Shown here in pieces: positions 48,694 through 57,095 of a stretch of 64,000 bases of DNA; the first letter of the stretch is position 1, and every line of letters starts with the position of its first letter. Source of the DNA: Albidovulum sp. (lineage in GTDB: Bacteria; Pseudomonadota; Alphaproteobacteria; Rhodobacterales; Rhodobacteraceae). Location: the NCBI GenBank assembly GCA_030837785.1, contig JAUQYA010000082.1:10374-74373 (forward strand). The letters are read 5' to 3'. The translations under genes and the position numbers were made by a program. A model generated the notes under the pieces. It ran no database searches, was not told the origin of the DNA, and saw only the letters and a list, made by a program, of their open reading frames with translations.

Positions 48694-50317
48694 GTGTGGC
48701 CAGATAGAGCGTCCAGCCCCGCCCCGAGCCGATGATCCGCGCCCCCGCAACCGCCCCGGCGACTGCATCCGGCGGCTGGCAGAGAACGACCGCGTCGAAG
48801 CCCGACGCGACGAGCGCCGCCACCTGCGCCGTCCCGGAAAGCCCGGACGCCGCCGCGGCGCGCCGGTCATAGTCTGCCATCGCCGCGGCAAGGGGGCCGA
48901 CGATCTCGAGCGGCTGTTGCGTCGGATCGGCGAAGGTGGGCACCGCCAGGCCCCGGTCGAGGCCGAGAAGGAACGACAGGGGCTTGCAGGCCTTCTGGCT
49001 GTCCCGGCTCTGGCTTTCGGGGCCGAAGGCGGGCGCGGCGAGCGACCCCGCGGGCAGCCCTTCGGCCGCCGCCATGAAATCACGGTAGCTATCGCCCGAC
49101 CGCGCCCAGACAAGCGTCACCATGAGAAGGTGGAGCGGCAGCAGGACGCTGACCGCCTGCACCAGCGCGCGCGCCCCGGCCGCCCGACGCGCCGGCGCCA
49201 GCCCTGCGGCCAGCAGCGCAAGAAGGACAAGCGGCATCCGTTCGGCCAGGTGACCGACGCCGAAAAGGCCGGGCGGAACCAGCACCACCAGCGCCGCGGC
49301 CGCCCAGGCCGCGAGCCGGAGCCGGCGGTCGAGACGCAGCCGCCCGGTGCCAAGGCCGACGGCAAGCAGGGCCCAGAGCGCCGCGCCGAACAGCCGGTCG
49401 CCGAGCGGCCAGCCGCTTTCGGCCACCCGGAGCCCGGCATCGGCCCGTGTCCAGGCCTCGTCGAGAAGCCGCGCCCCCAGGCTACCGTCGCGGAGATGCG
49501 CGGCAAGGTTACCGACGGTGCCAGTCACCCCGCCCTCTCCTCCCGACGTTGCGCTGGCAAGGAAGAGCGCGGTCGGCACCGCCGCGACAGCGAGAAGCCG
49601 CAGCGCCCGGCGCGGCAGCGTGCGAAGGCCGCGCCGCCCGGGCTCGAGCGCCAGCGCCACCTCGACCGCGGCAAGAAGCGCCCCCCAGAGCGCGAAGACG
49701 AACCCGTGGGTGAGGAACACGACGATGCCTGCCGGGATCGCGACGGCAAGCTGGCGGCCGGGCGCGTCGCGCCCTGCGATCCAGAGGCCAAGGGCCGCGA
49801 GTGCGAGCCCGAGCCCCAGGAGGAAATTCGCAAACCCCCAACCGAGGATGAAGCTGTGGGCGAGAATGCCCGCAAGCGCGACCGGCAGCGTGCCCACCCG
49901 CCGGTGCAGGCATCGTGCCAGCACGAGAACGCCCGCGAAGGGCGCGGCGATGGCGATGAGTGCGACCACCCGCGCCGCGGCAAGCGGGGGCAGGACGCGG
50001 AAGAGCGCGGCGCCGATGGCATCGAGCCCGAGGTTGGGCAGAAGGCTCCAGGCCACGCGGTAGTTCTCGGCAAGCCAGGGATCGCTGCCGGCGCCGGCAA
50101 GGATCGCATAGCGGAAGGCATGGGCGTAGAAGTCGATGAGGGGCAGGACCGGTGCGGCCAGGACCGGCACCAGGCACAGGGTCGCGACAAGCCACGGCCA
50201 TGCGCGCCAGCGCGCCGACAACCTTCCCGCGGCGGCGATGGTCGTGTCCGGACCCACGCGATCACCCCTACCCGACTCATCCTGCCCCAGCGTCCCGCCG
50301 CGGGCCGGTTTCGCCAA
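48686..50317 (-). CDS. Polytopic membrane protein of unknown function, GT-C-like architecture
   Basis: A 543-residue protein with about 11 hydrophobic helices from residue 40 to 410 and a soluble C-terminal domain (about 430-543). An early loop FYAHAFRYAILAG has an acidic/aromatic pattern, and the general layout resembles GT-C glycosyltransferases of the mannosyltransferase type. I cannot identify a definite catalytic Asp motif. The neighbouring DUF616 glycosyltransferase on the same strand makes a surface-glycan role plausible. The start at 50317 is uncertain; shorter starts near residue 30 are possible. Confidence 0.7.
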   Translation of the reverse strand: MAKPARGGTLGQDESGRGDRVGPDTTIAAAGRLSARWRAWPWLVATLCLVPVLAAPVLPLIDFYAHAFRYAILAGAGSDPWLAENYRVAWSLLPNLGLDAIGAALFRVLPPLAAARVVALIAIAAPFAGVLVLARCLHRRVGTLPVALAGILAHSFILGWGFANFLLGLGLALAALGLWIAGRDAPGRQLAVAIPAGIVVFLTHGFVFALWGALLAAVEVALALEPGRRGLRTLPRRALRLLAVAAVPTALFLASATSGGEGGVTGTVGNLAAHLRDGSLGARLLDEAWTRADAGLRVAESGWPLGDRLFGAALWALLAVGLGTGRLRLDRRLRLAAWAAAALVVLVPPGLFGVGHLAERMPLVLLALLAAGLAPARRAAGARALVQAVSVLLPLHLLMVTLVWARSGDSYRDFMAAAEGLPAGSLAAPAFGPESQSRDSQKACKPLSFLLGLDRGLAVPTFADPTQQPLEIVGPLAAAMADYDRRAAAASGLSGTAQVAALVASGFDAVVLCQPPDAVAGAVAGARIIGSGRGWTLYLATPG

Positions 50318-50438
50318 GGGGAAACCCCGCCGGCCGGCGCGACAGACCGACGGAAAGCCCGACGGAGGCCGGATTTCGTCCGGATTTCCGCAGCTTCCCG
50401 CCGAAAGCTCCGCCGGTCTCAGCGGCTTTTGGCCGGCC

Positions 50439-51185
50439 TCAGCGCCGCCGCGTGCCGCGCAACCGGTGATAGACCCGCCGCGCCTCCTGATAGAGCACGT
50501 TCCGGCGCGGGAACTCGGGCTTGCGGGCCTTGCGGTCGTGCACCGTGAACTCGACCGTCTCCTTCCAGTCGAGCGTCGTGATCGTTTCGTAGCGAAGCCC
50601 GAGCTTCCAGGCGAGGTAGGGGAAGGAAATCTGGTCGCGCCGCGAAAACCGCAGGATGTGTTCGAACCAGCGCTCGCCGAAACGGACGAGTGCGGGGGCG
50701 TTGTGGCGGCGCAACAGGAAATGTCCCTCGATCAGCCCGGCGTGCCGCGGCATCCCCTCGGCCCGGTAGGTGCGCGCGCGCTCCTTCAGGATGGCATAGT
50801 CGTCGAGCCCGTTTTCCCAGGCCGTTTGCAGCTCGTCATAGACGCAATCGCGGCGGAAGTGGCGGAAGGCGAAGAAATCCGCCTCTCCCTGCGCGCGGAC
50901 GGCGGCCAGCACCTCGCGCGGGTCGCGCCTGAGGCGGGACTTGTTGTCGAGCCAGAGCGACCACTCGGCATCGGGGAAATACTGGTGCGGCCTGAGTTTC
51001 GCCCGGCGCGAGGCGCGGGCCGGGTCGAGCCCGTCGAGGGGATCGTGGATCACCTCCACCCCCGGCAGGGCAAGCCCCTCGCGGTCGGTGAAGAGGACGC
51101 GCCGGCAGGTCCCGAACCCGCCGAAGACCCCCGGATTGAAGGGGTCGGCCGAACCGTAATGCGCGGAGTAGAGAACCAGGCCCAT
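50439..51185 (-). CDS. DUF616-type glycosyltransferase
   Basis: A 248-residue protein: MGLVLYSAHYGSADPF, then CRRVLFTDR, RASRRAKLRPHQYFPDAEWSLWLDNKSRL (in parts), FFAFRHFRRDCVYDE and a late RRDQISFPYLAWKLG. WLDNK corresponds to the DxN/DxD metal site, and RDQ-S near the end is characteristic of DUF616 (TOD1/MUCI70-like) proteins, which are predicted glycosyltransferases. It probably modifies a surface polysaccharide together with the adjacent membrane protein. Confidence 0.82.
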   Translation of the reverse strand: MGLVLYSAHYGSADPFNPGVFGGFGTCRRVLFTDREGLALPGVEVIHDPLDGLDPARASRRAKLRPHQYFPDAEWSLWLDNKSRLRRDPREVLAAVRAQGEADFFAFRHFRRDCVYDELQTAWENGLDDYAILKERARTYRAEGMPRHAGLIEGHFLLRRHNAPALVRFGERWFEHILRFSRRDQISFPYLAWKLGLRYETITTLDWKETVEFTVHDRKARKPEFPRRNVLYQEARRVYHRLRGTRRR

Positions 51186-51332
51186 GTCCGGCAGTATATC
51201 GGAGCGAGGCCGGTTGAAAAGCGCGATCGGCTTCAGGCGGCACCCGCAAAGCGCGGGGTAACGGCCTGAATTTCCGCCAGATTCATGATCGGGACGAGAG
51301 GCGGGGTTGCTGCCGGGCTCGCCCCCGGCGCG

Positions 51333-51701
51333 TCAGTGCCCTTTCCGGCGGAATTCGCAGAGCGACTGCGCGCTTGCCGCCGAAAGGCCCGCCCCCTCTG
51401 CCCCGAGGATCACCAGACCGGTGCTCGACGCCGCCTGGTCGGCGCTGAGGGTGAAGCGGATCGCCTCGCCCGCCCGCCGCGGCGGTTCCGAGGCGCGCCA
51501 GATCGTCGCCGTGGGCGCGAGGTGCAGCTTGCGGATGGCGTAATCGCCCGCCGCGCACCAGAAATCCACGGCCCCCGACCTGCCGCGCCAGGGAACGGTG
51601 AAGGCACCGGGCCCTTCTGCGTGCACAACAAGCCCGTTCTGGGCGGTGAAGGCCCCGGCCGGGGTGGCCAGAAGCAGGGCGGCAAGAAGGGCGTGGCGCA
51701 T
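51333..51701 (-). CDS. Small secreted protein of unknown function
   Basis: A 122-residue protein with a clear signal peptide (MRHALLAALLLATPAGA, cleavage near residue 17). The mature part is beta-rich, with cysteines in FWCAAGDYAIR and SLCEFRRKGH that may form one disulphide. No family recognised. The ATG at 51701 is 6 bp after AAAGGAG; the adjacent ATG at 51704 is the alternative. Confidence 0.75.
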   Translation of the reverse strand: MRHALLAALLLATPAGAFTAQNGLVVHAEGPGAFTVPWRGRSGAVDFWCAAGDYAIRKLHLAPTATIWRASEPPRRAGEAIRFTLSADQAASSTGLVILGAEGAGLSAASAQSLCEFRRKGH

Positions 51702-51820
51702 CATGCGCTCCTTTCGGATCGTGTCGACTTCCATATAGCCATGCCGACGCCGCGCGCCACCCCCCGGGGGCCCCGTCCCCATCTTCGGATGGGCGCCCCC
51801 GTCGAACGGACCCTGATCGC

Positions 51821-52126
51821 CTATCGGCCGCTCTTGTGCAGCGCCACCTCGCCCGACCAGGGTTCGGTCATGCCCCGCCCGCCGCCAAGGTCCTCGAGAA
51901 TCGGCCTCAGCCGGTCGAGATTGCCGATCATCGTCGGCCGGGCGGCGGCAAGCGCCTCCATGCTGTCCCACTCGCCGACGATCACGTAACTCCGCTCGCC
52001 CGACTTCATCACCCAGAAATCCCGCGCCCCGGCCATCTTCCCGGCGTCGAACTCCTTGTGAAGGCGGACGAATTCGTCTTCCTTGCCCGGCTTCACTCGC
52101 ATGTGCACCACGTTCATTGCGGTCAT
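51821..52126 (-). CDS. Antibiotic biosynthesis monooxygenase (ABM)-domain protein
   Basis: A 101-residue ferredoxin-like fold protein: NVVHMRVKPGKEDEFVRLHKEF, then DFWVMKSGERSYVIVGEWDSMEALAAAR (in parts). ABM proteins range from quinol monooxygenases to haem-degrading enzymes. No haem-ligand pattern is clear. The start at 52126 follows AGGAGG by 5 bp; the longer frame begins inside this RBS region and is rejected. Confidence 0.82.
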   Translation of the reverse strand: MTAMNVVHMRVKPGKEDEFVRLHKEFDAGKMAGARDFWVMKSGERSYVIVGEWDSMEALAAARPTMIGNLDRLRPILEDLGGGRGMTEPWSGEVALHKSGR

Positions 52127-52294
52127 CGCGCGCCTCCTTTTCGGCAAAGGTGCGGGCAGTATAGCACGGATCGGGCCAATAGGGCCGGCTTTGTCCAGAC
52201 AGCAGGACCGCTGTCGTTGCCTCGACGGTGGATCGTTCTCATCTCGCGGCCGGCAGGCTCCCGGCGCATCCGCCGGCCGCCAGTCGATGGTGTG

Positions 52295-52981
52295 TCAGTC
52301 GCGGGTGCAGTTTGTCTTGCGTCCGTCGGGCCAGCGCCATTCGATCAGGTTCGACCCGCCGCGCAGCCGCGCCCCGTCGCCGGCAGCGAAGAAATAGCGC
52401 GCCAGCAGGTGATCCCGCCGCAGGACGAGAAAGGTCTGCCCGCCGATGGTCACGTCCGCCCTGTCGCCGCCCCGATAGATGACGAGGCCGAGCGTCCCGT
52501 TCGACCCGCAACGGTAGGCCAGCCTCGCCTCGACGTCGGGCGTGGGCGCGGGGGCGATCGGCGCGACGATCGGCGGCCGGACCGCCGTCCCGCCTCCGGC
52601 GAGATCGAGGAACCTGCCCGAAGCCCAGCCGACCGCGCCGTTGGCCCGCCGCACCTCGTACCAGATGCCACCCTTGGCCTTGCAGCCATAGGCGATCGAC
52701 CGGCCGGTGTCGCTCAGCCCGCCCTCGGCGCCCGAACAGGTGGTGGTGCACTATCCCTTCGCCCAGGCGGCCCGGCCGGTGGCCGCAACGCCCGCCTCGC
52801 CCGGCCGGATGCGGGACACGATCCCGTAGGATGCCGACGGCCCCGACCGCATGTTGAGCGTGTCGTTCGCGGCGACGCCCACGACTGCGAGCCCGGTGCC
52901 CGGATCGGGGTCACAGATGGCTTCGGCCGAGGCGGGGAGCGCGGAGAGCAGGAGAAGGACAAGCGGGCGCAGGATCGACAT
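52295..52981 (-). pseudogene. Secreted SH3-domain protein interrupted by one in-frame TAG
   Basis: The frame starts MSILRPLVLLLLSALPASAEA (signal peptide), continues with an SH3b-like domain (LNMRSGPSASYGIVSRI), and meets TAG at 52753-52751 after RAAWAKG. The same frame stays open through CTTTCSGAEGG, YEVRRANGAVGWASGRFLDL (second SH3-like block) and a C-terminal beta domain to 52295. Both halves belong together by composition and domain logic. A TGG to TAG change would explain the stop. It may be a recent pseudogene, a sequencing error or a read-through site. Confidence 0.8.
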
Positions 52982-53060
52982 GGGGCTGCCCTTCGGGCTG
53001 CTGCTGGTGGCAGGCTGGCCCGGTCGGGGGATTCGGTCAACGGGGGTAGGGGGCGGGGGG

Positions 53061-53087
53061 GTGGCGGGGTGAACCCCGCCCTACGGG
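53061..53087. repeat. REP-like palindromic repeat, left of the toxin-antitoxin module
   Basis: A 27-bp sequence whose core GGCGGGG-TGAA-CCCCGCC is a 7-bp stem with a TGAA loop, followed by CTACGGG. An identical copy lies at 53709-53735. Confidence 0.85.
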
Positions 53088-53104
53088 TTACGGCCGGGGT
53101 TGGG

Positions 53105-53359
53105 TCAGTAGTGGTAGCGGCACTGGATGATGATCAGGCTGTCGCCCTCGACGCGATAGACCAGTCGGTTCTCGCGGTCGATGCGGCGCGACCACCAACC
53201 TGAATAGTCGTTCTTCAAAGGCTCGGGCTTGCCGGTGCCCTCATAGGGATGGCGACGGCATTCCTCGATCAGGCGGTTCAGCCTGGTCAGGGATTTACGG
53301 TCACGGTCCTGCCAGTGGACATACTGGTCGAAGGCATTAGACAGGAAGACGACCTTCAT
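53105..53359 (-). CDS. yoeB: Toxin YoeB (Txe family mRNA interferase)
   Basis: An 84-residue RelE-superfamily toxin: FDQYVHWQDRDRKSLTRLNRLI, HPYEGTGKPEPLKNDYSGWWSRRID (in parts), NRLVYRVEGDSLIIIQCRYHY. The C-terminal RYHY with His and Tyr is the YoeB catalytic end, and GWWSRRI is diagnostic. It cleaves mRNA on the ribosome. Its ATG overlaps the antitoxin stop by 4 bp. Confidence 0.96.
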   Translation of the reverse strand: MKVVFLSNAFDQYVHWQDRDRKSLTRLNRLIEECRRHPYEGTGKPEPLKNDYSGWWSRRIDRENRLVYRVEGDSLIIIQCRYHY

Positions 53360-53631
53360 TCACCTTCATAGGCCCGGAGTTCTTCCATCGTCTTGACGGT
53401 GCCGGGCACCCCCGCCTTCCATTCGGCAATCGCCTTGTCCAGCGCGGCCTTGTTGGCGGGCGAGGCGGTCAGATAGGTTGTCTCGTCCATGCTGGCCCAG
53501 TCCTCAAGGCTGACCATGACCACGGGCTTGCCCTTGGCGCGGTGGACGATGACCGGTTCATGGTCGTCGTTCACGCGGTCCATGACGGCGGAGAGATTGG
53601 CGCGGAGTTCGGTGGAGGAGAGGGTTTTCAT
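53356..53631 (-). CDS. yefM: Antitoxin YefM (Phd/YefM family)
   Basis: A 91-residue antitoxin: the N-terminal DNA-binding fold SSTELRANLSAVMDRVNDDHEPVIVHRAKGKPVVMVSLEDW (in parts) and the toxin-binding C-terminal helix region with TMEELRAYEGE. It is slightly longer than E. coli YefM, with an extra AIAEWKAG segment. It neutralises YoeB and represses its own promoter, where a palindrome is visible. Confidence 0.95.
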   Translation of the reverse strand: MKTLSSTELRANLSAVMDRVNDDHEPVIVHRAKGKPVVMVSLEDWASMDETTYLTASPANKAALDKAIAEWKAGVPGTVKTMEELRAYEGE

Positions 53632-53640
53632 GGGAAGAAT

Positions 53641-53656
53641 GTACGTGATTGCGTAC
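53641..53656 (-). promoter_or_regulatory. Candidate YefM operator
   Basis: GTACG-TGATTG-CGTAC, 9 bp upstream of the antitoxin start. YefM/YoeB is known to bind palindromes with a TGTACA-like core, and this half-site resembles it. Confidence 0.5.
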
Positions 53657-53708
53657 GCTGTGTCAAGGTGGGGCGGGGTTCAGGCCGCCGGAGTTTGCGG
53701 TATCGTGA

Positions 53709-53735
53709 GTGGCGGGGTGAACCCCGCCCTACGGG
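53709..53735. repeat. REP-like palindromic repeat, right of the toxin-antitoxin module
   Basis: Same 27 bp and same orientation as 53061-53087. It ends 7 bp before the HicB start. A degenerate third relative (GGGCGGGGTTCAGGCCGCC) may lie at about 53670. Confidence 0.85.
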
Positions 53736-53742
53736 GGGTGAG

Positions 53743-53949
53743 ATGCGCCATGCGGTGGTGATCGAGAAGGCCGGCAAGGGATATTCGGGTTATGTCCCCG
53801 ACCTGCCGGGTTGCGTGGCTGCGGGGGCGACGGTCGCCAAGGTCAAGGCGGCGCTGGCGGAGGTGATCCCGTTCCATCTGGAGGGCTTGCGCGAAGGGGG
53901 CGAGCCGGTGCCGGGGGCGGGGACGATGGTGGAGTGGGTGGAGGTTTAG
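53743..53949 (+). CDS. Orphan HicB-like antitoxin
   Basis: A 68-residue protein: HAVVIEKAGKGYSGYVPDLPGCVAAGATVAKVKAALAEVIPFHLEGL (in parts), the partial RNase-H-like fold of HicB. No C-terminal DNA-binding domain and no HicA gene are present on either side, so it may be an orphan or act in trans. GGGGGGTGAG precedes the ATG. Confidence 0.82.
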   Translation: MRHAVVIEKAGKGYSGYVPDLPGCVAAGATVAKVKAALAEVIPFHLEGLREGGEPVPGAGTMVEWVEV

Positions 53950-53992
53950 GGGGCGTGATTTCACGCACCCTATGTTTACTACCCTCTCACAA

Positions 53993-54173
53993 TCAACGTG
54001 TCGGCCAATTCTTGTACGAAGCAGGAAAGAGATTGATGCCTTTGGTCAATTCAGCCAATCGATCAGCGGCGTAGCCCTTGCGCTCTCCAGACAAATGAAA
54101 AGCGTAGACATCCGCCAGTTGGACCATTTCGCAAACCCTCGAGTCAACGAAATGAACAGTATCTGGAAACTTA
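53993..54173 (-). pseudogene. C-terminal remnant of a DUF3800-like protein
   Basis: About 60 codons (KFPDTVHFVDSRVCEMVQLADVYAFHLSG...) resemble the end of DUF3800 proteins, where xxQLADxxA is the conserved block. The 5' part is lost at the IS end. A in-frame ATG exists inside the IS terminus, so a short peptide could still be made. Confidence 0.5.
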
Positions 54174-54234
54174 GGCCGTGTTGACAAAAGGGATTCACAG
54201 AGCGCGCTAATCGTGATTCAAGCTGGTATCTGTT

Positions 54235-54666
54235 ATGGAGACCGGCTTGGCACGAGACCTGATGTCGGATGAGGAGTGGGCGTTCCATGAGCGCTTCATC
54301 CTGGCCGCGCGCGGCCCGAACGGGCGCAAACCCATGAACCATCGCATTGTTCTGGATGGGATTTTCTGGATCGCCCGCACGGGATCGCCGTGGCGTGATT
54401 TGCCGGAAGAGTTCGGCAAGTGGTCCAGCGTCTACCGTCAGTTCAGGCGCTGGACGCTGATGGGGCTCTGGGAGCAGATCTTGGAGGCCCTGAACGAGAG
54501 CGGGCTGGTCCCCGACGCCCTCCAGATGGTCGACAGCACCGTGGTTCGCGCCCATCATCAGGCAGCGGGCGCTAAAGGGGGACTCCGCGACAGGGTTTCG
54601 GCCGTTCAAGGGGTGGCTTCACGACCAAGATCCACCTCCGCGTCAATGGCGTCGGCCTGCCCATGA
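54235..54666 (+). CDS. IS5-family transposase, first frame (OrfA)
   Basis: 143 codons with the IS5/IS427 N-terminal HTH region (WRDLPEEFGKWSSVYRQFRRW) and the first catalytic Asp in ALQMVDSTVVRAHH. After AAAGGGGG (54574-54581) the rest of this frame is out of register with the family. A -1 frameshift there would continue into OrfB as GTPRQGFGRSRGGFTTKIHL (in the shifted frame). Confidence 0.88.
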   Translation: METGLARDLMSDEEWAFHERFILAARGPNGRKPMNHRIVLDGIFWIARTGSPWRDLPEEFGKWSSVYRQFRRWTLMGLWEQILEALNESGLVPDALQMVDSTVVRAHHQAAGAKGGLRDRVSAVQGVASRPRSTSASMASACP

Positions 54667-55022
54667 GGTCGGAGATCACGCCGGGGCAGACATCGGACTG
54701 TCTGGGCTTCGACCTGGTGATGGCCGACAACCTCCCGGAGCCAAGCGTCCTGCTGGCAGACCGAGGCTATGACTCGGACAAGGTTCGAGAAACCATGGAA
54801 GCCCGCAACGTCGTGCCGGTCATCCCGATGCGCAAGTCCCGCAAGCTGCGCGTGACCGTGGACCGAACGCTCTACCGGCTGCGCAACCTCGTCGAGAGGT
54901 GCTTCAACAAGCTCAAGAACGCCCGCCGCGTCGCCACCCGCTACGACAAGACCGCCGAAAGCTTTCTCGGCTTCATCGACATCACCTCGATCCGCCTCTG
55001 GCTCCGCCATTTGTCAACATGA
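54663..55022 (+). CDS. IS5-family transposase, second frame (OrfB)
   Basis: The frame is open from 54576, just after a TAA at 54573-54575, and has an internal ATG at 54663. It supplies the remaining DDE residues: LLADRGYDS (second Asp) and LVERCFNKLKNARRVATRYDK (Glu). A full transposase of about 260 residues would come from -1 slippage on the A3G5 run in OrfA. Confidence 0.88.
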   Translation: MRSEITPGQTSDCLGFDLVMADNLPEPSVLLADRGYDSDKVRETMEARNVVPVIPMRKSRKLRVTVDRTLYRLRNLVERCFNKLKNARRVATRYDKTAESFLGFIDITSIRLWLRHLST

Positions 55023-55026
55023 CCTA

Positions 55027-55264
55027 GTAGTTTAATTTCTTGAAGTACAGATTGGGCACGGTTCTCAAAGTCCGTTAGGATTTTGTCTGCTCGTCTATCT
55101 TCACCATCTGAAAAATAAAACTTCTCAGCGCCATACTTCCCAGTTGACGTGCGTTTGCACGATCCATCTCGATCATACACCCAAATATGATGATGTTTGC
55201 CGAGCTTTTCCCCAAAGCCGCGCTGGATAAACTGCCAGACGTGGTGTTGATTGTCTCCAGCCAC
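55027..55264 (-). pseudogene. N-terminal fragment of a DUF4238-like protein cut by the IS
   Basis: About 79 codons from a GTG at 55264 (NQHHVWQFIQRGFGE..., YDRDGSCKRTSTGKYGAEKFYF) resemble the N-terminus of DUF4238 proteins. The frame runs into the IS end. It starts 3 bp after the ettA stop. AT-rich composition unlike ettA shows foreign origin. The other side of the IS is not its continuation in frame. Confidence 0.55.
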
Positions 55265-55267
55265 GCC

Positions 55268-56923
55268 TCACCTCGTGAACTTCTTGTACTTCACCCGCTT
55301 CGGCTCGATCGAATCCGGCCCCAGCCGTCGCACCTTGTCGTCCTCATAGGCCTCGAAGTTGCCCTCGAACCATTCGACATGGGCGTCGCCTTCAAACGCG
55401 AGGATGTGCGTGCACAACCTGTCCAAAAAGAAGCGGTCGTGGGAGATGATGACGGCGCAGCCGGCGAAGTCGTCGAGGGCGGCTTCGAGCGCCTGCAAGG
55501 TCTCGACGTCGAGGTCGTTGGTCGGTTCGTCGAGGAGGAGGACGTTGCCGCCGGACTTCAGGAGCTTGGCCATGTGGACGCGGTTCCTCTCGCCGCCCGA
55601 CAACAGCCCGACCTTCTTCTGCTGGTCGCCACCCTTGAAGTTGAAGGACGAGCAATAGGCGCGCGAGTTGACGGTGACGTCGCCCAGCTCGATCTGCTCG
55701 GCGCCGCCGGAGATTTCCTCCCACACCGTCTTGTTCGCGTCCAAGGCATCGCGCGACTGGTCGACATAGGAGAGCTTCACCGTATCGCCGTAGCTGACGG
55801 TGCCGGCGTCGGGCGTCTCCTGCCCGGTCAGCATGCGGAAGAGCGTGGTCTTGCCGGCGCCGTTCGGGCCGATGACGCCGACGATGCCGCCGGGCGGGAG
55901 CGCGAAGGTGAGGTCCTCGATCAGCTGCTTGTCGCCCATGTGCTTCTTCAGCCCCTCGACCTCGATCACCTTGCCGCCGAGGCGGGGGCCGTTCGGGATG
56001 ACGATCTGGGCGGAGGTGATCTTGTCGCGTTCGGATTTCGACGCCATCTCCTCATAGGCGTTGATCCGGGCCTTCTGCTTGGCCTGCCGCGCCTTGGCCC
56101 CGGCGCGGATCCATTCGAGTTCCTTTTCCAGCACTTTCTGGCGGGCCTTGTCCTCGCGCGCTTCCTGCTCAAGGCGCTTGGCCTTCTGTTCGAGCCAGGC
56201 GGAGTAGTTGCCCTCGTAGGGGATGCCACGGCCGCGGTCCAACTCGAGGATCCAGCCGGTGATGTCGTCGAGGAAGTAGCGGTCGTGGGTGACGATGAGG
56301 ATCGTGCCCTTGTATTCGATGAGGTGCTTCTGCAACCAGGCGATGGTTTCGGCGTCGAGGTGGTTCGTGGGTTCGTCCAGGAGAAGCATGTCGGGCGCTT
56401 CGAGGAGGAGCTTGCAGAGCGCGACGCGGCGGCGTTCGCCGCCTGAGAGGGTTTCGACATCGGCGTCGTCGGGCGGGCAGCGCAGGGCCTCCATCGCCAC
56501 GTCGATCTGTGAATCGAGGTCCCAGAGGTTCTCGGCGTCGATCTCGTCCTGAAGCCGCGCCATCTCGTCGGCGGTCTCGTCGGAGTAGTTCATGGCGAGG
56601 TCATTGTAGCGGTCGAGCTTGGCCTGCTTGGCCTTGACGCCCTCCATGACGTTGCCGCGGACATTGAGCGCGGGGTCGAGCTGGGGTTCCTGCGGCAGGT
56701 AGCCGACGGTCGCACCCTTGGCTGCCCAGGCCTCGCCGGAGAAGTCCTTGTCGAGGCCGGCCATGACGCGCAGGAGCGTGGACTTGCCCGAGCCGTTGAC
56801 GCCGACGACACCGATCTTGACGCCCGGCAGGAAGTTCAGGCGGATGTTCTCGAACACCTTCTTGCCGCCGGGATAGGTCTTGGAGACGCCGTCCATGTGG
56901 TAGACGAACTGGTAGGATGCCAT
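55268..56923 (-). CDS. ettA: Energy-dependent translational throttle protein EttA (ABC-F ATPase)
   Basis: A 551-residue ABC-F protein with two nucleotide-binding domains: GVNGSGKST with LSGGERRRVALCKLL and LLLDEPTNHLDAET, then GPNGAGKTT with LSGGERNRVHMAKLL and LLLDEPTNDLDVETL. The EttA-type arm, toothed linker (about 240-320) and C-terminus RRLGPDSIEPKRVKYKKFTR (in parts) fit EttA. It binds the ribosomal E site and gates elongation by the ATP/ADP ratio. Confidence 0.95.
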   Translation of the reverse strand: MASYQFVYHMDGVSKTYPGGKKVFENIRLNFLPGVKIGVVGVNGSGKSTLLRVMAGLDKDFSGEAWAAKGATVGYLPQEPQLDPALNVRGNVMEGVKAKQAKLDRYNDLAMNYSDETADEMARLQDEIDAENLWDLDSQIDVAMEALRCPPDDADVETLSGGERRRVALCKLLLEAPDMLLLDEPTNHLDAETIAWLQKHLIEYKGTILIVTHDRYFLDDITGWILELDRGRGIPYEGNYSAWLEQKAKRLEQEAREDKARQKVLEKELEWIRAGAKARQAKQKARINAYEEMASKSERDKITSAQIVIPNGPRLGGKVIEVEGLKKHMGDKQLIEDLTFALPPGGIVGVIGPNGAGKTTLFRMLTGQETPDAGTVSYGDTVKLSYVDQSRDALDANKTVWEEISGGAEQIELGDVTVNSRAYCSSFNFKGGDQQKKVGLLSGGERNRVHMAKLLKSGGNVLLLDEPTNDLDVETLQALEAALDDFAGCAVIISHDRFFLDRLCTHILAFEGDAHVEWFEGNFEAYEDDKVRRLGPDSIEPKRVKYKKFTR

Positions 56924-57095
56924 CGGGGTGCCTCGTGCCGCTGAAACCGGGGGTCGCGGCGCCTTCTAGCCGGGCCGCAGCGGCGGCGCAACCGGGGGCC
57001 CGGGGGGCGTTGACAGCCGCGGCGGGGCAGGGCCACAAAGGCCGGGGCGCGCGCGGCGCGCCGGGCGGACCCCGGGGGCGGGCGAGGAGCGGAGT

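Larger units (their letters stand above)
54174..55024 (+). mobile_element. IS5-family (IS427-group-like) insertion sequence, complete
   Basis: An 851-bp element. The left end GGCCGTGTTGACAAAAGG and the inverted right end GGTCATGTTGACAAATGG match at 15 of 18 positions, and a TA dinucleotide flanks both sides as in this group. It carries two overlapping transposase frames with DDE residues. It is inserted between two truncated genes. Confidence 0.88.

Noticed and set aside
54046..54609. A 187-codon minus-strand frame across the IS left end
   Set aside because: It is antisense to the transposase and only by chance continues into the flanking stub.
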